Assembly (NCBI RefSeq): GCF_017696015.1
Contig: NZ_JAAORL010000001.1
Location: forward strand, 186,001-250,000
Length of the DNA: 64,000 bases
Reading direction: 5' to 3'
Source of the DNA: Prochlorococcus marinus CUG1415
GTDB lineage: Bacteria > Cyanobacteriota > Cyanobacteriia > PCC-6307 > Cyanobiaceae
The translations under genes were made by a program, and so were the position numbers. The notes beneath the pieces are model-generated. The model ran no database searches. It was given only the letters and a program-made list of their open reading frames with translations, and was not told the origin of the DNA. Below, in pieces: positions 1 through 9,357 of the stretch (its first letter is position 1; every line of letters starts with the position of its first letter).

Positions 1-435
1 TTATCTCCAGGTCCTGGTAATCCAGATCAATCTGGAATTTGTATTCCAATACTAAAAAAATTATCTAAAAATATTCCGATATTAGGAGTTTGTTTGGGAC
101 ATCAAGCTTTGGCCCAAGCTTTTGGAGGTAAGGTTGTAGTTGGTAAAGAACTTATGCATGGTAAGACATCCAAAATATTTCATAATCAAAAAGGATTGTT
201 TAAAGATATCGAGACTCCATTTGTTGCGACTAGATATCATAGTCTTATAGTTGATTCAAGTTCTTTACCATCTTGTTTCGAGATAACTGCGACTTTAGAA
301 GACTCAACTATTATGGCTATCTCTCACAAAGAATATAAAAATTTGCATGGGGTACAGTTCCATCCTGAAAGTGTATTGACACAATTTGGTCATAAATTAA
401 TTAGTAATTTTCTAAAAATGGCTGAACAAAAGTAA
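1..435 (+). CDS. trpG: Anthranilate synthase component II / glutamine amidotransferase (3' part)
   Basis: The frame is open from base 1, so the start lies outside the window; about 144 C-terminal residues are present. This class I glutamine amidotransferase subunit releases ammonia from glutamine for anthranilate synthesis (tryptophan) and often serves aminodeoxychorismate synthesis (folate) too. Visible motifs are the oxyanion segment LSPGPGNP at the left edge, the nucleophile elbow GVCLGHQALA with the catalytic cysteine, and the His-Glu pair in HGVQFHPES. The family is normally about 190-200 residues, so roughly a quarter is missing upstream. Whether it is TrpG or PabA cannot be decided from sequence alone; cyanobacteria commonly use one protein for both. 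Confidence 0.93.
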   Translation, partial: LSPGPGNPDQSGICIPILKKLSKNIPILGVCLGHQALAQAFGGKVVVGKELMHGKTSKIFHNQKGLFKDIETPFVATRYHSLIVDSSSLPSCFEITATLEDSTIMAISHKEYKNLHGVQFHPESVLTQFGHKLISNFLKMAEQK

Positions 436-458
436 AATAAAAAAAAATAATTAATATT

Positions 459-1184
459 ATGATTTCTCAAATTAAAAACATTTTCTTTTTTATATTATTT
501 AGCTCTTTTTTACCTACCTCATTATTTGCAAGGAATTTAGTAATAAAAAGTTTGGGACATAGTAGTTTTTTAATTAATAGTCCAGAAAAATCAATTCTTA
601 TCAATCCCTTTAAATCAATAGGTTGTGCAAGTCATTTAAAGGAGCCAAAAGAAGTCAACGTTGATTTTATTTTGGCTAGTTCTAGGCTCCAAGATGAAGG
701 ATATAACCCTAATGATCAATTAATGTTTGTTGAGCCAGGAATCTATCAAGTTGAGGATATTTTATTACATGGAATTTCTGTACCACATGACAGATTAGAT
801 GGACGTAGATTTGGTATGGCAACTGTTTGGAGTTGGGAGCAGAATGATCTTAAGATTGTTCATATGGGAGGGGCTGCTGGTGATATTGATATTAATAGTC
901 AAATTATTTTGTCTCGCCCAGATATCTTATTTATTTCAATTGGAGGTGGAATAAAATCTTACGATGGAGAAGAAGCCTCAAGAATAATTAAAATCTTAAA
1001 ACCTAATGTAGTTATTCCTGTTCACTTTGCAAGCGGTAAAAAAATTAATAAAGAATGTGATTTCTCAAATGCTGATTTATTTATCGAAAATATGAAAGAT
1101 TTTAAAGTAAAATATGTTGGAAAAGATTTTCAAATAAAACCTAAAAGAATAGATCAAAATACAATTTATATTTTCGGTAATTAA
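459..1184 (+). CDS. Exported metallo-beta-lactamase-fold protein with a degenerate metal site
   Basis: This 241-residue protein begins with a hydrophobic signal-like stretch (residues about 8-24, ending near SLFA), suggesting export to the periplasm or thylakoid lumen. The body resembles the UlaG-like branch of the metallo-beta-lactamase fold (COG2220): LGHSSFLIN near residue 32, SVPHD near 108, HMGGAAGDID near 135 and VVIPVHF near 184. The usual HxHxDH metal-binding segment, expected after the strand at residues 66-73, is replaced by ASSRLQDEG. Some metal ligands therefore appear to be lost, and hydrolase activity is uncertain. It lies 23 bases after trpG on the same strand, and its 3' end overlaps the convergent hisC by 4 bases. 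The substrate is unknown. Confidence 0.8.
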   Translation: MISQIKNIFFFILFSSFLPTSLFARNLVIKSLGHSSFLINSPEKSILINPFKSIGCASHLKEPKEVNVDFILASSRLQDEGYNPNDQLMFVEPGIYQVEDILLHGISVPHDRLDGRRFGMATVWSWEQNDLKIVHMGGAAGDIDINSQIILSRPDILFISIGGGIKSYDGEEASRIIKILKPNVVIPVHFASGKKINKECDFSNADLFIENMKDFKVKYVGKDFQIKPKRIDQNTIYIFGN

Positions 1185-2290
1185 TTTATTAAATCTAAAA
1201 CCTTGTAATTTTCCCAGAAAGAAATCATTTGTTCTTTAGTTCCAATACTAACCCTTATTGACTTTCCAATATCCTGTTTGTTTTCCATACTTCTAATAAG
1301 AATGCCTTTTTTTCTCATATGTTGTATTAAAATTTTAGGATCTTTTTTTGGCCAAATTAAGAAATAATTACCTCCACTAAAGTGGGTTCTGATTTTTGTT
1401 GATTTAAATTTATTTAAAATCCATTCCCTCGCTTTTTTTACTTCTAAAACATAATTATCAATATATGATTTGTCTTTAAGTGCTGCTAATGCTGCTTTAA
1501 TAGCAAAGCTATTTACATCATATGGTCCTGTAACTTTATTTATGTACTGAATTAAATTTTTATTGCCAAAAGTAAAACCTATTCTTAAACCAGCTAAGCC
1601 TGCAGTTTTTGAAAGAGATTGGATTATTAGTATATTTTTATTCTTTTCAAAATCTATCGATTTAAGAAGACTATCTCCACTAAATTTTTCATATAGTTCA
1701 TCAACAATTATTAATGAATCGGAGTTGATATTAGCTAAGTTAATTATTTCTTCAGAGCTTAAAACCGTACCTGTTGGATTATTTGGATTGCAAATAAATA
1801 TTAACTTTGGATTATGCTTTATTATTTTTTTCCTAAATTCTTCGATGGGGAATAGAAAATTTTCTCCAACGTAAGAACAACTTATTTTCTTCATTCCTCG
1901 CATTTCTGCACAAGGAGAATAGTAACCAAAAGTTGGATTTGTTGTTAGAAATATTTGATCTTTTACTCCAAAGCAATTGAAAATTGCATTTATTGCTGCA
2001 TCTGCTCCATTGAAAATTCCGATTTCATCATTATCAAATTTTCTTGAATCTAGATAGTGATCACATAAAAATTTTTTTAAAAAATTATATTCTGGATAAA
2101 TTGAAATCTCATCTAATTTTATCGCTTGTAATGCCTCTAAAACCTTAGGACTTGGACCTAAAGTATTTTCATTAAAGTCTAAGCGGAGTAAATTTCTTCT
2201 ATTTTCTAAAGGTGCAGAATAAGACTGCATATTTATTATTTCTTCTCTTGGTTTTGGGAAAAGATTATTTGATGGATCAAAATCATTCAT
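1181..2290 (-). CDS. hisC: Histidinol-phosphate aminotransferase family protein
   Basis: A 369-residue fold-type I PLP aminotransferase. Family marks are DFNENTLGPSP near the N-terminus, the cofactor-phosphate segment FICNPNNPTGTV, IIVDELYEKFSG with the PLP-pyridine aspartate, and SLSKTAGLAGLRIGF carrying the Schiff-base lysine. HisC converts imidazole-acetol phosphate to histidinol phosphate, and cyanobacterial versions may also act on aromatic amino acids. The start codon overlaps the argS stop by one base (TAATG), so the pair is very likely translationally coupled. A second, more distant member of the family is at 16034-17158. Assignment to HisC rather than another subgroup rests on overall similarity. 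Confidence 0.85.
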   Translation of the reverse strand: MNDFDPSNNLFPKPREEIINMQSYSAPLENRRNLLRLDFNENTLGPSPKVLEALQAIKLDEISIYPEYNFLKKFLCDHYLDSRKFDNDEIGIFNGADAAINAIFNCFGVKDQIFLTTNPTFGYYSPCAEMRGMKKISCSYVGENFLFPIEEFRKKIIKHNPKLIFICNPNNPTGTVLSSEEIINLANINSDSLIIVDELYEKFSGDSLLKSIDFEKNKNILIIQSLSKTAGLAGLRIGFTFGNKNLIQYINKVTGPYDVNSFAIKAALAALKDKSYIDNYVLEVKKAREWILNKFKSTKIRTHFSGGNYFLIWPKKDPKILIQHMRKKGILIRSMENKQDIGKSIRVSIGTKEQMISFWENYKVLDLIN

Positions 2291-4104
2291 TACATTCTTT
2301 CTAAAGTTTCAATTCCTAGAAGATCTAAACTTAATTTTAGTGTTTTTGCAGTTAGGTCACATAAATTAAGTCTAGAAATTTTTATATATTTTTCTTCTTT
2401 GAGTATTGGAACTTGATCATAGAATCTATTAAAAGTCTGACATAGCTCGAACAGATAACTGCATAGTCTATTTGGCATTAAGTCTTTTTCAATAGAGATT
2501 ATCACTTCATCGAACCTAAGTAATTTTCTTATAAGTTTCCACTCAGATTTATGTTCATAATTTATGTATTGAAAATCTTTAGAGTCATAAACAAAATCAC
2601 TTTTTCTTTTAATTCCTGAAATTCTTACAAATGTATATAACAAATATGGAGCAGTATTTCCATTAAGGGAAAGCATTTTATCAAAACTAAATTGATAATT
2701 AGTAATCCTATTTTGACTTAAATCTGCATACTTAACAGCTCCTAATCCAATAATTCTTGAAGTATTTTCAATAAATTCTTTGGTCTCGTAACGATCTTCA
2801 TCTTCTAATCTTTTCAATAAATCTTCTTTTGCTCTTCTAACCGCTTCTTTTAATAAATCTTTTAGACGTATTGTCTCACCTTCTCTTGTCTTTAGTTTTT
2901 TGCCATCAATTCCTTGAACTAACCCAAAAGGGACGTGGTCTACTTGACACTTCTCCGGGATCCATTTTGCTTTTTTTGCAACTTGAAAAACTCCAGCAAA
3001 ATGATTTGCTTGTCCATGATCAGTTACATAAATAATTCTTGAAGCATCATCCCCATTAGGAGCTTGATTGAATCTGTATCTTATAGCAGCAAGATCTGTA
3101 GTGGCATAATTAAAACCGCCATCTTGTTTTTGAATAATTAGCGGTAAAGGTTTGCCTTCTTTATTAGTCATCCCATCTAAAAATACACATTTTGCTCCTT
3201 GATTTTCTACGAGTATTTTTTTTAAATTCAAATCCTCAATAACTGACTTTAAGAATGGATTATAAAAAGATTCACCTCTTTCTATTATTTTTATTTTTAA
3301 ATTTTTATAGATTTCATCAAATTCCTTTCTCGATTGATCACATAACAATTTCCAGGCTTGAATAGATTTATTATCTCCACTTTGTAACTTTACTACTTCC
3401 TCCCTAGATCTTTTTTGGAATTCATATTCATTATCAAATCTTTTTTTTGATGCTTTATAAAATTCAACTAAATCACTTATCTTGATCCTACCTATTTCTT
3501 CTAGATCATTTGAATATAAATCTTTGAGCTGAGTAATAAGCATTCCAAATTGTGTTCCCCAATCACCAACATGATTGAGTCTTAAGACTTCATAACCTCT
3601 TAACTCGAAAATTCTGGATATTGAGTCACCTATTATTGTTGATCTTAAATGCCCCACGTGCATTTCTTTAGCAATATTAGGACTAGAAAAATCTACAATA
3701 ACCTTATTAGACAAACCACTATCTAAATCTTTTTTAATTAGTGGTATGCCAGCCCTTTTGCATTGAATATTTGATTTGATTTCATTTATCAGAACTTCAT
3801 CTTTTAATTTTATATTTATAAATCCAGGCCCTGCTATGTCTAGACTCTTGCATAATTTTGATATGCCTTTATTTTTATCTAAAAGATTAACAAAATCATT
3901 AGAAATCTCTCTTGGTTTCTTTTTATATATTTTAGATAAACTTAAACAAACATTGCATTGATAATCACCAAACTCTTCTTTTGTTGATTTTGTAATTAAA
4001 TTTTTTCTAAGATTTTCGAATTCTCCTTTTTTATCATTTTTTTCAAGACTATCTAAAAGAGATTGTTCAAAGTGTTGTGTTAATTCTTTAAAAATGATTA
4101 GCAT
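2290..4104 (-). CDS. argS: Arginyl-tRNA synthetase
   Basis: A 604-residue class I aminoacyl-tRNA synthetase that charges tRNA-Arg. The HIGH-type signature appears as [15 protein letters not shown] near residue 150 after the N-terminal Add-1 domain. The C-terminal anticodon-binding (DALR) domain holds [18 protein letters not shown] and a conserved [11 protein letters not shown] region near the end. As in most ArgRS, the KMSKS loop is not canonical ([14 protein letters not shown]). Length is normal. It sits in a leftward run, 27 bases after nadC and overlapping the start of hisC by one base, which suggests an mnmE-nadC-argS-hisC transcript. Confidence 0.97.
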   Translation of the reverse strand: MLIIFKELTQHFEQSLLDSLEKNDKKGEFENLRKNLITKSTKEEFGDYQCNVCLSLSKIYKKKPREISNDFVNLLDKNKGISKLCKSLDIAGPGFINIKLKDEVLINEIKSNIQCKRAGIPLIKKDLDSGLSNKVIVDFSSPNIAKEMHVGHLRSTIIGDSISRIFELRGYEVLRLNHVGDWGTQFGMLITQLKDLYSNDLEEIGRIKISDLVEFYKASKKRFDNEYEFQKRSREEVVKLQSGDNKSIQAWKLLCDQSRKEFDEIYKNLKIKIIERGESFYNPFLKSVIEDLNLKKILVENQGAKCVFLDGMTNKEGKPLPLIIQKQDGGFNYATTDLAAIRYRFNQAPNGDDASRIIYVTDHGQANHFAGVFQVAKKAKWIPEKCQVDHVPFGLVQGIDGKKLKTREGETIRLKDLLKEAVRRAKEDLLKRLEDEDRYETKEFIENTSRIIGLGAVKYADLSQNRITNYQFSFDKMLSLNGNTAPYLLYTFVRISGIKRKSDFVYDSKDFQYINYEHKSEWKLIRKLLRFDEVIISIEKDLMPNRLCSYLFELCQTFNRFYDQVPILKEEKYIKISRLNLCDLTAKTLKLSLDLLGIETLERM

Positions 4105-4131
4105 TAATTATTCAATTATTTATCTATATAG

Positions 4132-4998
4132 TTAATTAATATAACGCATACTTAAATCAATCCAATTACTTTTGGTAATTGAAGAACTTGTTGAAATCAA
4201 ATCAATACCTTTTATTAGATATTTACTAATTTCTTTAGGGTTAATTCCAGAAACTTCTATTATCAAATTTTTATTGACTTCTTTTTTTAAGCTATACATT
4301 GATAAATCTCTTAATTCTTGAACGTTTGTTTTGATTATTTCTGGGCTAAGTTCATCTAATAAGACACTATCTGCTCCTGCTAATATTGCTTCTTTTGCCT
4401 GTTCGATATTCTCAGCTTCAATTATGATATGAGTTGTAAAAGGGGAATTTAGTCGAATTTTTTTTACTGCATTCTTCAGATTATCTGTCCATGCAATGTG
4501 ATTTTCTTTTATCATAGCGGCATCGTATAATCCCATTCTATGATTCACTCCACCTCCGCATTTGAATGCATATTTTTCAAATATTCTTAAGCCAGGAGTC
4601 GTTTTTCTAGTATCTGCTAATTTTATATTTGTGCCTTCTAACTTATTTACAAGATTCTTTGTATATGTTGATATTCCAGATAAATGCATTGCTAAATTTA
4701 GGCTTACCCTTTCACTAGCGAGCAAACTTTTTGAAGGTCCATATATTTCCAGGAGTTTTTGATCTTTAAAAAATTTATCCCCATCAGAGATATTAAATTT
4801 TGAACTGATATTTGAATCAATTTTTTTAAAAATTTCTTTTATAATTTCAACACCACAAAATATACCATCTTCTTTCGCAATCCAATATGCATTACCATTC
4901 TCTTCTGTAATAGAAGGACTTGTTAGATCTCCTCTTCCTATATCTTCATCGATCCAATTATCAATGAACTTACTTATTATTGGAGTATTTAAATCCAC
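4132..4998 (-). CDS. nadC: Nicotinate-nucleotide pyrophosphorylase (quinolinate phosphoribosyltransferase)
   Basis: A 288-residue protein that decarboxylates quinolinate and joins it to PRPP, giving nicotinate mononucleotide in de novo NAD synthesis. It shows the expected N-terminal EDIGRGDLTS, the basic loop TRKTTPGLR, GGGVNHRMGLYDAAMIKENH with the lysine and histidine that bind substrate, and IIEAENIEQAKEAI plus EVSGI in the C-terminal half-barrel. Length matches the family. It lies 82 bases downstream of mnmE and 27 bases upstream of argS, all leftward. Confidence 0.97.
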   Translation of the reverse strand: MDLNTPIISKFIDNWIDEDIGRGDLTSPSITEENGNAYWIAKEDGIFCGVEIIKEIFKKIDSNISSKFNISDGDKFFKDQKLLEIYGPSKSLLASERVSLNLAMHLSGISTYTKNLVNKLEGTNIKLADTRKTTPGLRIFEKYAFKCGGGVNHRMGLYDAAMIKENHIAWTDNLKNAVKKIRLNSPFTTHIIIEAENIEQAKEAILAGADSVLLDELSPEIIKTNVQELRDLSMYSLKKEVNKNLIIEVSGINPKEISKYLIKGIDLISTSSSITKSNWIDLSMRYIN

Positions 4999-5080
4999 TA
5001 AACTAAAAAATAATTAATTAATAAAAATTCAAATGAAGTTAGAGAATTAACTATATATCACTATGTAATTTAACTCAAAT

Positions 5081-6463
5081 TTATTTACCAATACAAAACT
5101 TAGAAAAAATATTTTCTAGAAGTTCCTCTGTTAATTCTTGACCAGTTATTTTAGATAAGTTTTGAATTCCATCTCTCAGTTCTATTGATAACAAATCAAA
5201 TGGCAATTTATTTTTTATTATTTCATCAGTATCATTTAAATTAGATAGACAAGCAGACAAATTCGTTAGATGTCTTTCGTTTAAAAATATATTGATATTT
5301 TCTACTTGTTTTAATCCGCATTTTTTTATGATCGTATCGATTAATAATCTTTCACCATCATTATTCTTAATGCTCATAAGAATTGAGTTTTTTAACTGAT
5401 TTGACTTAATATTTTTAGAATCAATTAAATCTTTTTTATTACCCAAAATAGTAATTAATTTTTCTTTGGGGATTTCTTTTATTATTTTTTTGTCTTCTTC
5501 ATGAAATCCTTCTTCAAGACTATAAATATAAATTATAAAATCTGACTCTTTTATTTTTTCAAAGCTTTTTTTTATTCCAATACTTTCAATTTGTTCCTGA
5601 GTTTCTCTTATGCCAGCAGTATCAATTATTTTCATTGGAATGTCATTAATATTTAAATTCACTTCAATAACATCTCTAGTTGTTCCAGGAATATTAGTTA
5701 CGATTGCTGTCTCTTTTTTTGCAAGCAAATTTATTAAAGAGCTCTTACCCACATTGGTTTTGCCTATAAGCGCAATGGATATTCCATTGTGAATATATGA
5801 ATTTCTTTTTGCATTTTCTATTAATAATTCTATTTTTTCTTTTACTTTTTTAATGTTTTTTCGATATTTGTTGTAATTAAACTCTGTGAAGTCTTCTTCA
5901 AAATCAACTCTTGCTTCTATCTCGCAAAGTTCATTTATAAGGTCATTTTTAATATCATCAATTTTTTTCTTTATTTCTCCTTGAGCCCCCCCAAAAGCTA
6001 ACTCCGCTGATCTGATATTACTTGCGTTAATTAATTGATTAATTGACTCGGCTTGAGTAAGGTCTATTTTTCCATTGAGAAAAGCTCGTTGACTAAATTC
6101 TCCTGGATTTGCAAGTCTAATTTTAGAATTACTAGATAATAATATCTTTAGAACTTTATTTACTAAGATAATTCCTCCATGGCAATGTATTTCAACAACA
6201 TCCTCTCCTGTGAAGCTATTTGGTGATTTCATTACTAAAATTAAAACCTCGTCTATAAATTTATTGTTTTTATTTTCCTTAATAAAACCATGAAAAACTC
6301 TATGTGATTCCCATGCATATTTAGATTTAGTTTGAACAATCTTTTTGCAAGAATTTATTGAGTCTTTCCCTGATACTCTTATTATCGCAACTCCACCTTT
6401 CCCTATACTTATAGCTGTAGCAATTGCTGCTATCGTATCTTCTGTAGTAAGTATCAAATCCAT
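5081..6463 (-). CDS. mnmE: tRNA modification GTPase MnmE (TrmE)
   Basis: A 460-residue GTPase that, with MnmG, modifies the wobble uridine of certain tRNAs. The N-terminal folate-binding domain contains ALAFGGAQG-type residues (visible as [11 protein letters not shown]). The G domain has a P-loop [11 protein letters not shown] near residue 237, [10 protein letters not shown] (switch I), DTAGIRET (switch II) and GNKKDL. The protein ends with the characteristic CIGK motif, whose cysteine is functional in the family. MnmG is not in this window. The gene is divergent from the DUF2062 gene, 66 bases apart. Confidence 0.97.
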   Translation of the reverse strand: MDLILTTEDTIAAIATAISIGKGGVAIIRVSGKDSINSCKKIVQTKSKYAWESHRVFHGFIKENKNNKFIDEVLILVMKSPNSFTGEDVVEIHCHGGIILVNKVLKILLSSNSKIRLANPGEFSQRAFLNGKIDLTQAESINQLINASNIRSAELAFGGAQGEIKKKIDDIKNDLINELCEIEARVDFEEDFTEFNYNKYRKNIKKVKEKIELLIENAKRNSYIHNGISIALIGKTNVGKSSLINLLAKKETAIVTNIPGTTRDVIEVNLNINDIPMKIIDTAGIRETQEQIESIGIKKSFEKIKESDFIIYIYSLEEGFHEEDKKIIKEIPKEKLITILGNKKDLIDSKNIKSNQLKNSILMSIKNNDGERLLIDTIIKKCGLKQVENINIFLNERHLTNLSACLSNLNDTDEIIKNKLPFDLLSIELRDGIQNLSKITGQELTEELLENIFSKFCIGK

Positions 6464-6529
6464 CTCTCGCTTTGTTATAGATAATTAAGTAAGATTATCA
6501 ATAATTTAATTTTTAATTTTTCTTTCTGA

Positions 6530-6973
6530 ATGAGATCTAAAAGAGATATTAGCTTTAAAAAAATTCTATCATTATTTAGGCATCAGAATGGGAGTCCTTT
6601 CTTTAATGCTAAAGGTTTAGCTATAGGTGTATTTAGTGGTTGCTTTCCTTTCTTTGGGTTTCAGACTTTAATAGGGGTATTTTTTGCGAAACTAGCTAAG
6701 GGAAATATTGTTCTAGCTGCAATTGGTACTTGGATCAGCAACCCCTTTACTTACATTCCACTTTATTATTTCAACTATAAAGTTGGTTCTATTTTTTTAA
6801 ATACCTCTTCTAATAAAATAATTGAAAAAAGTTTTGTTATTGATGACTTATGGAAACAAGGTACAATTTTTTCACTAAAGCTACTAATAGGTTCATCTTT
6901 TGTTGGTTTTTTATTAGCTTTGATTTGTGGCAGTATTGTTTTTTTGATCTACAAGATAAAAATTACAAGATAG
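6530..6973 (+). CDS. DUF2062-type membrane protein
   Basis: A 147-residue membrane protein resembling the DUF2062 family. A basic N-terminus is followed by KGLAIGVFSGCFPFFGFQT, a glycine/proline-rich membrane segment typical of the family. A second hydrophobic stretch contains IGTWISNPFTYIPLYY, and there is a final transmembrane helix near residues 115-140. Function is not established for the family. It is a single gene between divergent mnmE and convergent relA/spoT. Confidence 0.75.
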   Translation: MRSKRDISFKKILSLFRHQNGSPFFNAKGLAIGVFSGCFPFFGFQTLIGVFFAKLAKGNIVLAAIGTWISNPFTYIPLYYFNYKVGSIFLNTSSNKIIEKSFVIDDLWKQGTIFSLKLLIGSSFVGFLLALICGSIVFLIYKIKITR

Positions 6974-6992
6974 CTTGATCTGATTTGTAAAA

Positions 6993-9302
6993 TTAACTTT
7001 GTCCAATTCTGGCAATATCTAAAACATCTGCCATTGATTTAATTTGGTCAATTGTTTTTTGAAGTTGATTATAACTTTCTAGACCTACGCAGAGATTGAT
7101 AATAGCTGGTTTACCATAAGCAGTTTTAACATTGGCATCGCTAACGTTTATACCTTTATCAGATAACCTCATAAGAATATCTTTAAGAACTCCAACCCTA
7201 TCAATAACTTCTATTCGCAGCTGAATTGGAAATATATTAGCACGAGTTTTATTATCTTGATTCCATCCAACAGGTAATCTTCTCTCTATTGGAATTGGCA
7301 TGACATTTTCACAATCTGACCTATGAATGGTTATCCCATGGTTACCAAGCGATACGGTTCCAACTATATCTTCACCTGGAAGTGGCGTACAGCATTTACC
7401 TATTCTGTAATCAAGACCTTCTATCCCAGAAATTGGTGATTTAGTCTTTAGATGAGGTTGATTGGTGGAAAAATTACTAATACTTTTAAGAGATTTTGCT
7501 ATTTCAGAATCAGAATTATTTTTTATATCTTCTGTCTGTAATTTTATTTCTTCTCTTAGTCTGTTTAATACTTGATGTAAAGTTAAACCCCCAAAACCAA
7601 GAGATGCCAAAAGATCTTCCGTATTTTTTAAATTACATCGATTAGCAACTTTTTTCATGGCATCACCAGCAAGCAATGTTTCAAAACCATTTTTACCTAC
7701 TTCTTTTTCGAGTAATTCTCTACCTCTTTTAATTGTTTCATCCCGGTGGCTTTTCTTATACCACTGACGAATTCTATTTTTAGCAGTTGGCGTAACTACA
7801 AAGTTCAGCCAATCCAAACTTGGCGTGGCATTATTATTTGTCAAGATTTCTATGAAGTCCCCATTTTGTAGTGATGTAGATAATGGAGAAAGCTTTTCAT
7901 TAATTCTTATTCCATTACAGTGATTTCCAACTTCAGAATGAATTCTGTAGGCGAAATCTATTGCTGTAGATCCTTTTCTTAAACCAACAACATCTCCTTT
8001 AGGAGTGATTACAAATACTTCTTCATCAAATAAATCTTCTTTAATTGATGCTAAATAATCATTATGATCACCTTCATTACCTTCTTGTTGCCATTCGACT
8101 AGTTGTCTTAGCCAATTAAATCTTTCAGCATTGCTTTTAGCAGGAGAACCACCCTCTTTATATTGCCAATGCGCAGCAATTCCATATTCCGCAATTTGAT
8201 GCATGGAAGTAGTTCTAATTTGAACTTCAATAGGTCGATGTCTTCCAATCACAGAAGTATGTAAGGACTGATATCCATTTGGTTTTGGCAATCCTATATA
8301 GTCTTTAAATCTGCCTGGAATTGGTTTAAAAGTATCATGTACAACCGCTAAAGCTCTATAACAACTATCTGAATTATCAACGATAATTCTTAGAGCAGCA
8401 ACATCATAAATTTCATTAAACTGTTTTTGCTGTCTTTCCATTTTACTCCAGATGCCATAAAGATGTTTTGGTCTCCCAGTTATTTCAAAGTTGTTTAAAC
8501 CCGCTGAGACTAAGTTTTCTTTCATAAGATTCAGGGTTACTTTTAATCTTTTTTCTCTATCACTCCTTTTGACAGCGATTTGATCTTTTAGATCTTGATA
8601 TTCTTTAGGTTCCAGAAATTTAAACGCTAAATCTTCTAATTCCCATTTAAATCTATTTATTCCTAATCGATTAGCTAAAGGTGCATAAATCTCTCTTGTT
8701 TCTCTTGCTATTCTTTTTTTTCTCTCATCATTTAACCATTCAATTGTTCTCATGTTATGAAGTCTATCTGCCAGTTTTACTAAAACAACTCTGATATCGC
8801 TAGCCATAGCCATAAACATTTTTCTAAGATTTTCAGCTTGTGCTTCAGTCCTGTTATTAAAGTGAATACCTCCTAATTTTGTTACACCCTCCACAAGTAT
8901 TTTTACTTCTAATCCAAAATTTGTTTCTATTTCGGATAAATCAACGCCAGTATCTTCAACAACATCATGTAAAAGTCCTGCAGCAATAACAGATGAACTA
9001 GCACCTATTTCTTTGAGGAGATTTGCTACGGCAACTGGGTGGATAATGTATGGCTCGCCACTAGCGCGGAATTGTCCATCATGAGCTTTATAAGCAAGTT
9101 TAAAAGCCTTTACTATAAGGTTTTGATTATCATCATTTTCTTTATTTGATTGTTCAAAATTATTAATATCGTTAAGAAGCCAATCGGGTATTTTTATTTG
9201 ATAATTCAAAGATTCCCTTTCATATTTTTTATTTTCAGGCAAAATAGTTTTGGAAACTTCAATTTCGTTTTTTTCTTTTGAATTTGCAGCTGCCTCAGAC
9301 AT
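6993..9302 (-). CDS. spoT: RelA/SpoT (p)ppGpp synthetase/hydrolase
   Basis: A 769-residue alarmone enzyme. Domain order is: HD hydrolase domain with HDVVEDTG near residue 116 and LADRLHNMRT; synthetase domain with YDVAALRIIVD and KPNGYQSLHTSV; TGS domain (VFVITPKGDVVGLRKGST); and a C-terminal ACT domain (IEVIDRVGVLKDILMRL). Because the HD catalytic residues are present, it is probably bifunctional, making and degrading (p)ppGpp. Such a single Rel enzyme is usual in cyanobacteria. It is divergent from the ABC ATPase gene, with only 55 bases between start codons for both promoters. Confidence 0.95.
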   Translation of the reverse strand: MSEAAANSKEKNEIEVSKTILPENKKYERESLNYQIKIPDWLLNDINNFEQSNKENDDNQNLIVKAFKLAYKAHDGQFRASGEPYIIHPVAVANLLKEIGASSSVIAAGLLHDVVEDTGVDLSEIETNFGLEVKILVEGVTKLGGIHFNNRTEAQAENLRKMFMAMASDIRVVLVKLADRLHNMRTIEWLNDERKKRIARETREIYAPLANRLGINRFKWELEDLAFKFLEPKEYQDLKDQIAVKRSDREKRLKVTLNLMKENLVSAGLNNFEITGRPKHLYGIWSKMERQQKQFNEIYDVAALRIIVDNSDSCYRALAVVHDTFKPIPGRFKDYIGLPKPNGYQSLHTSVIGRHRPIEVQIRTTSMHQIAEYGIAAHWQYKEGGSPAKSNAERFNWLRQLVEWQQEGNEGDHNDYLASIKEDLFDEEVFVITPKGDVVGLRKGSTAIDFAYRIHSEVGNHCNGIRINEKLSPLSTSLQNGDFIEILTNNNATPSLDWLNFVVTPTAKNRIRQWYKKSHRDETIKRGRELLEKEVGKNGFETLLAGDAMKKVANRCNLKNTEDLLASLGFGGLTLHQVLNRLREEIKLQTEDIKNNSDSEIAKSLKSISNFSTNQPHLKTKSPISGIEGLDYRIGKCCTPLPGEDIVGTVSLGNHGITIHRSDCENVMPIPIERRLPVGWNQDNKTRANIFPIQLRIEVIDRVGVLKDILMRLSDKGINVSDANVKTAYGKPAIINLCVGLESYNQLQKTIDQIKSMADVLDIARIGQS

Positions 9303-9357
9303 TTTATATTGCTTTAGATGTATTTTATTTAGGTCTAGAAAAATTTGCTATAAAATC

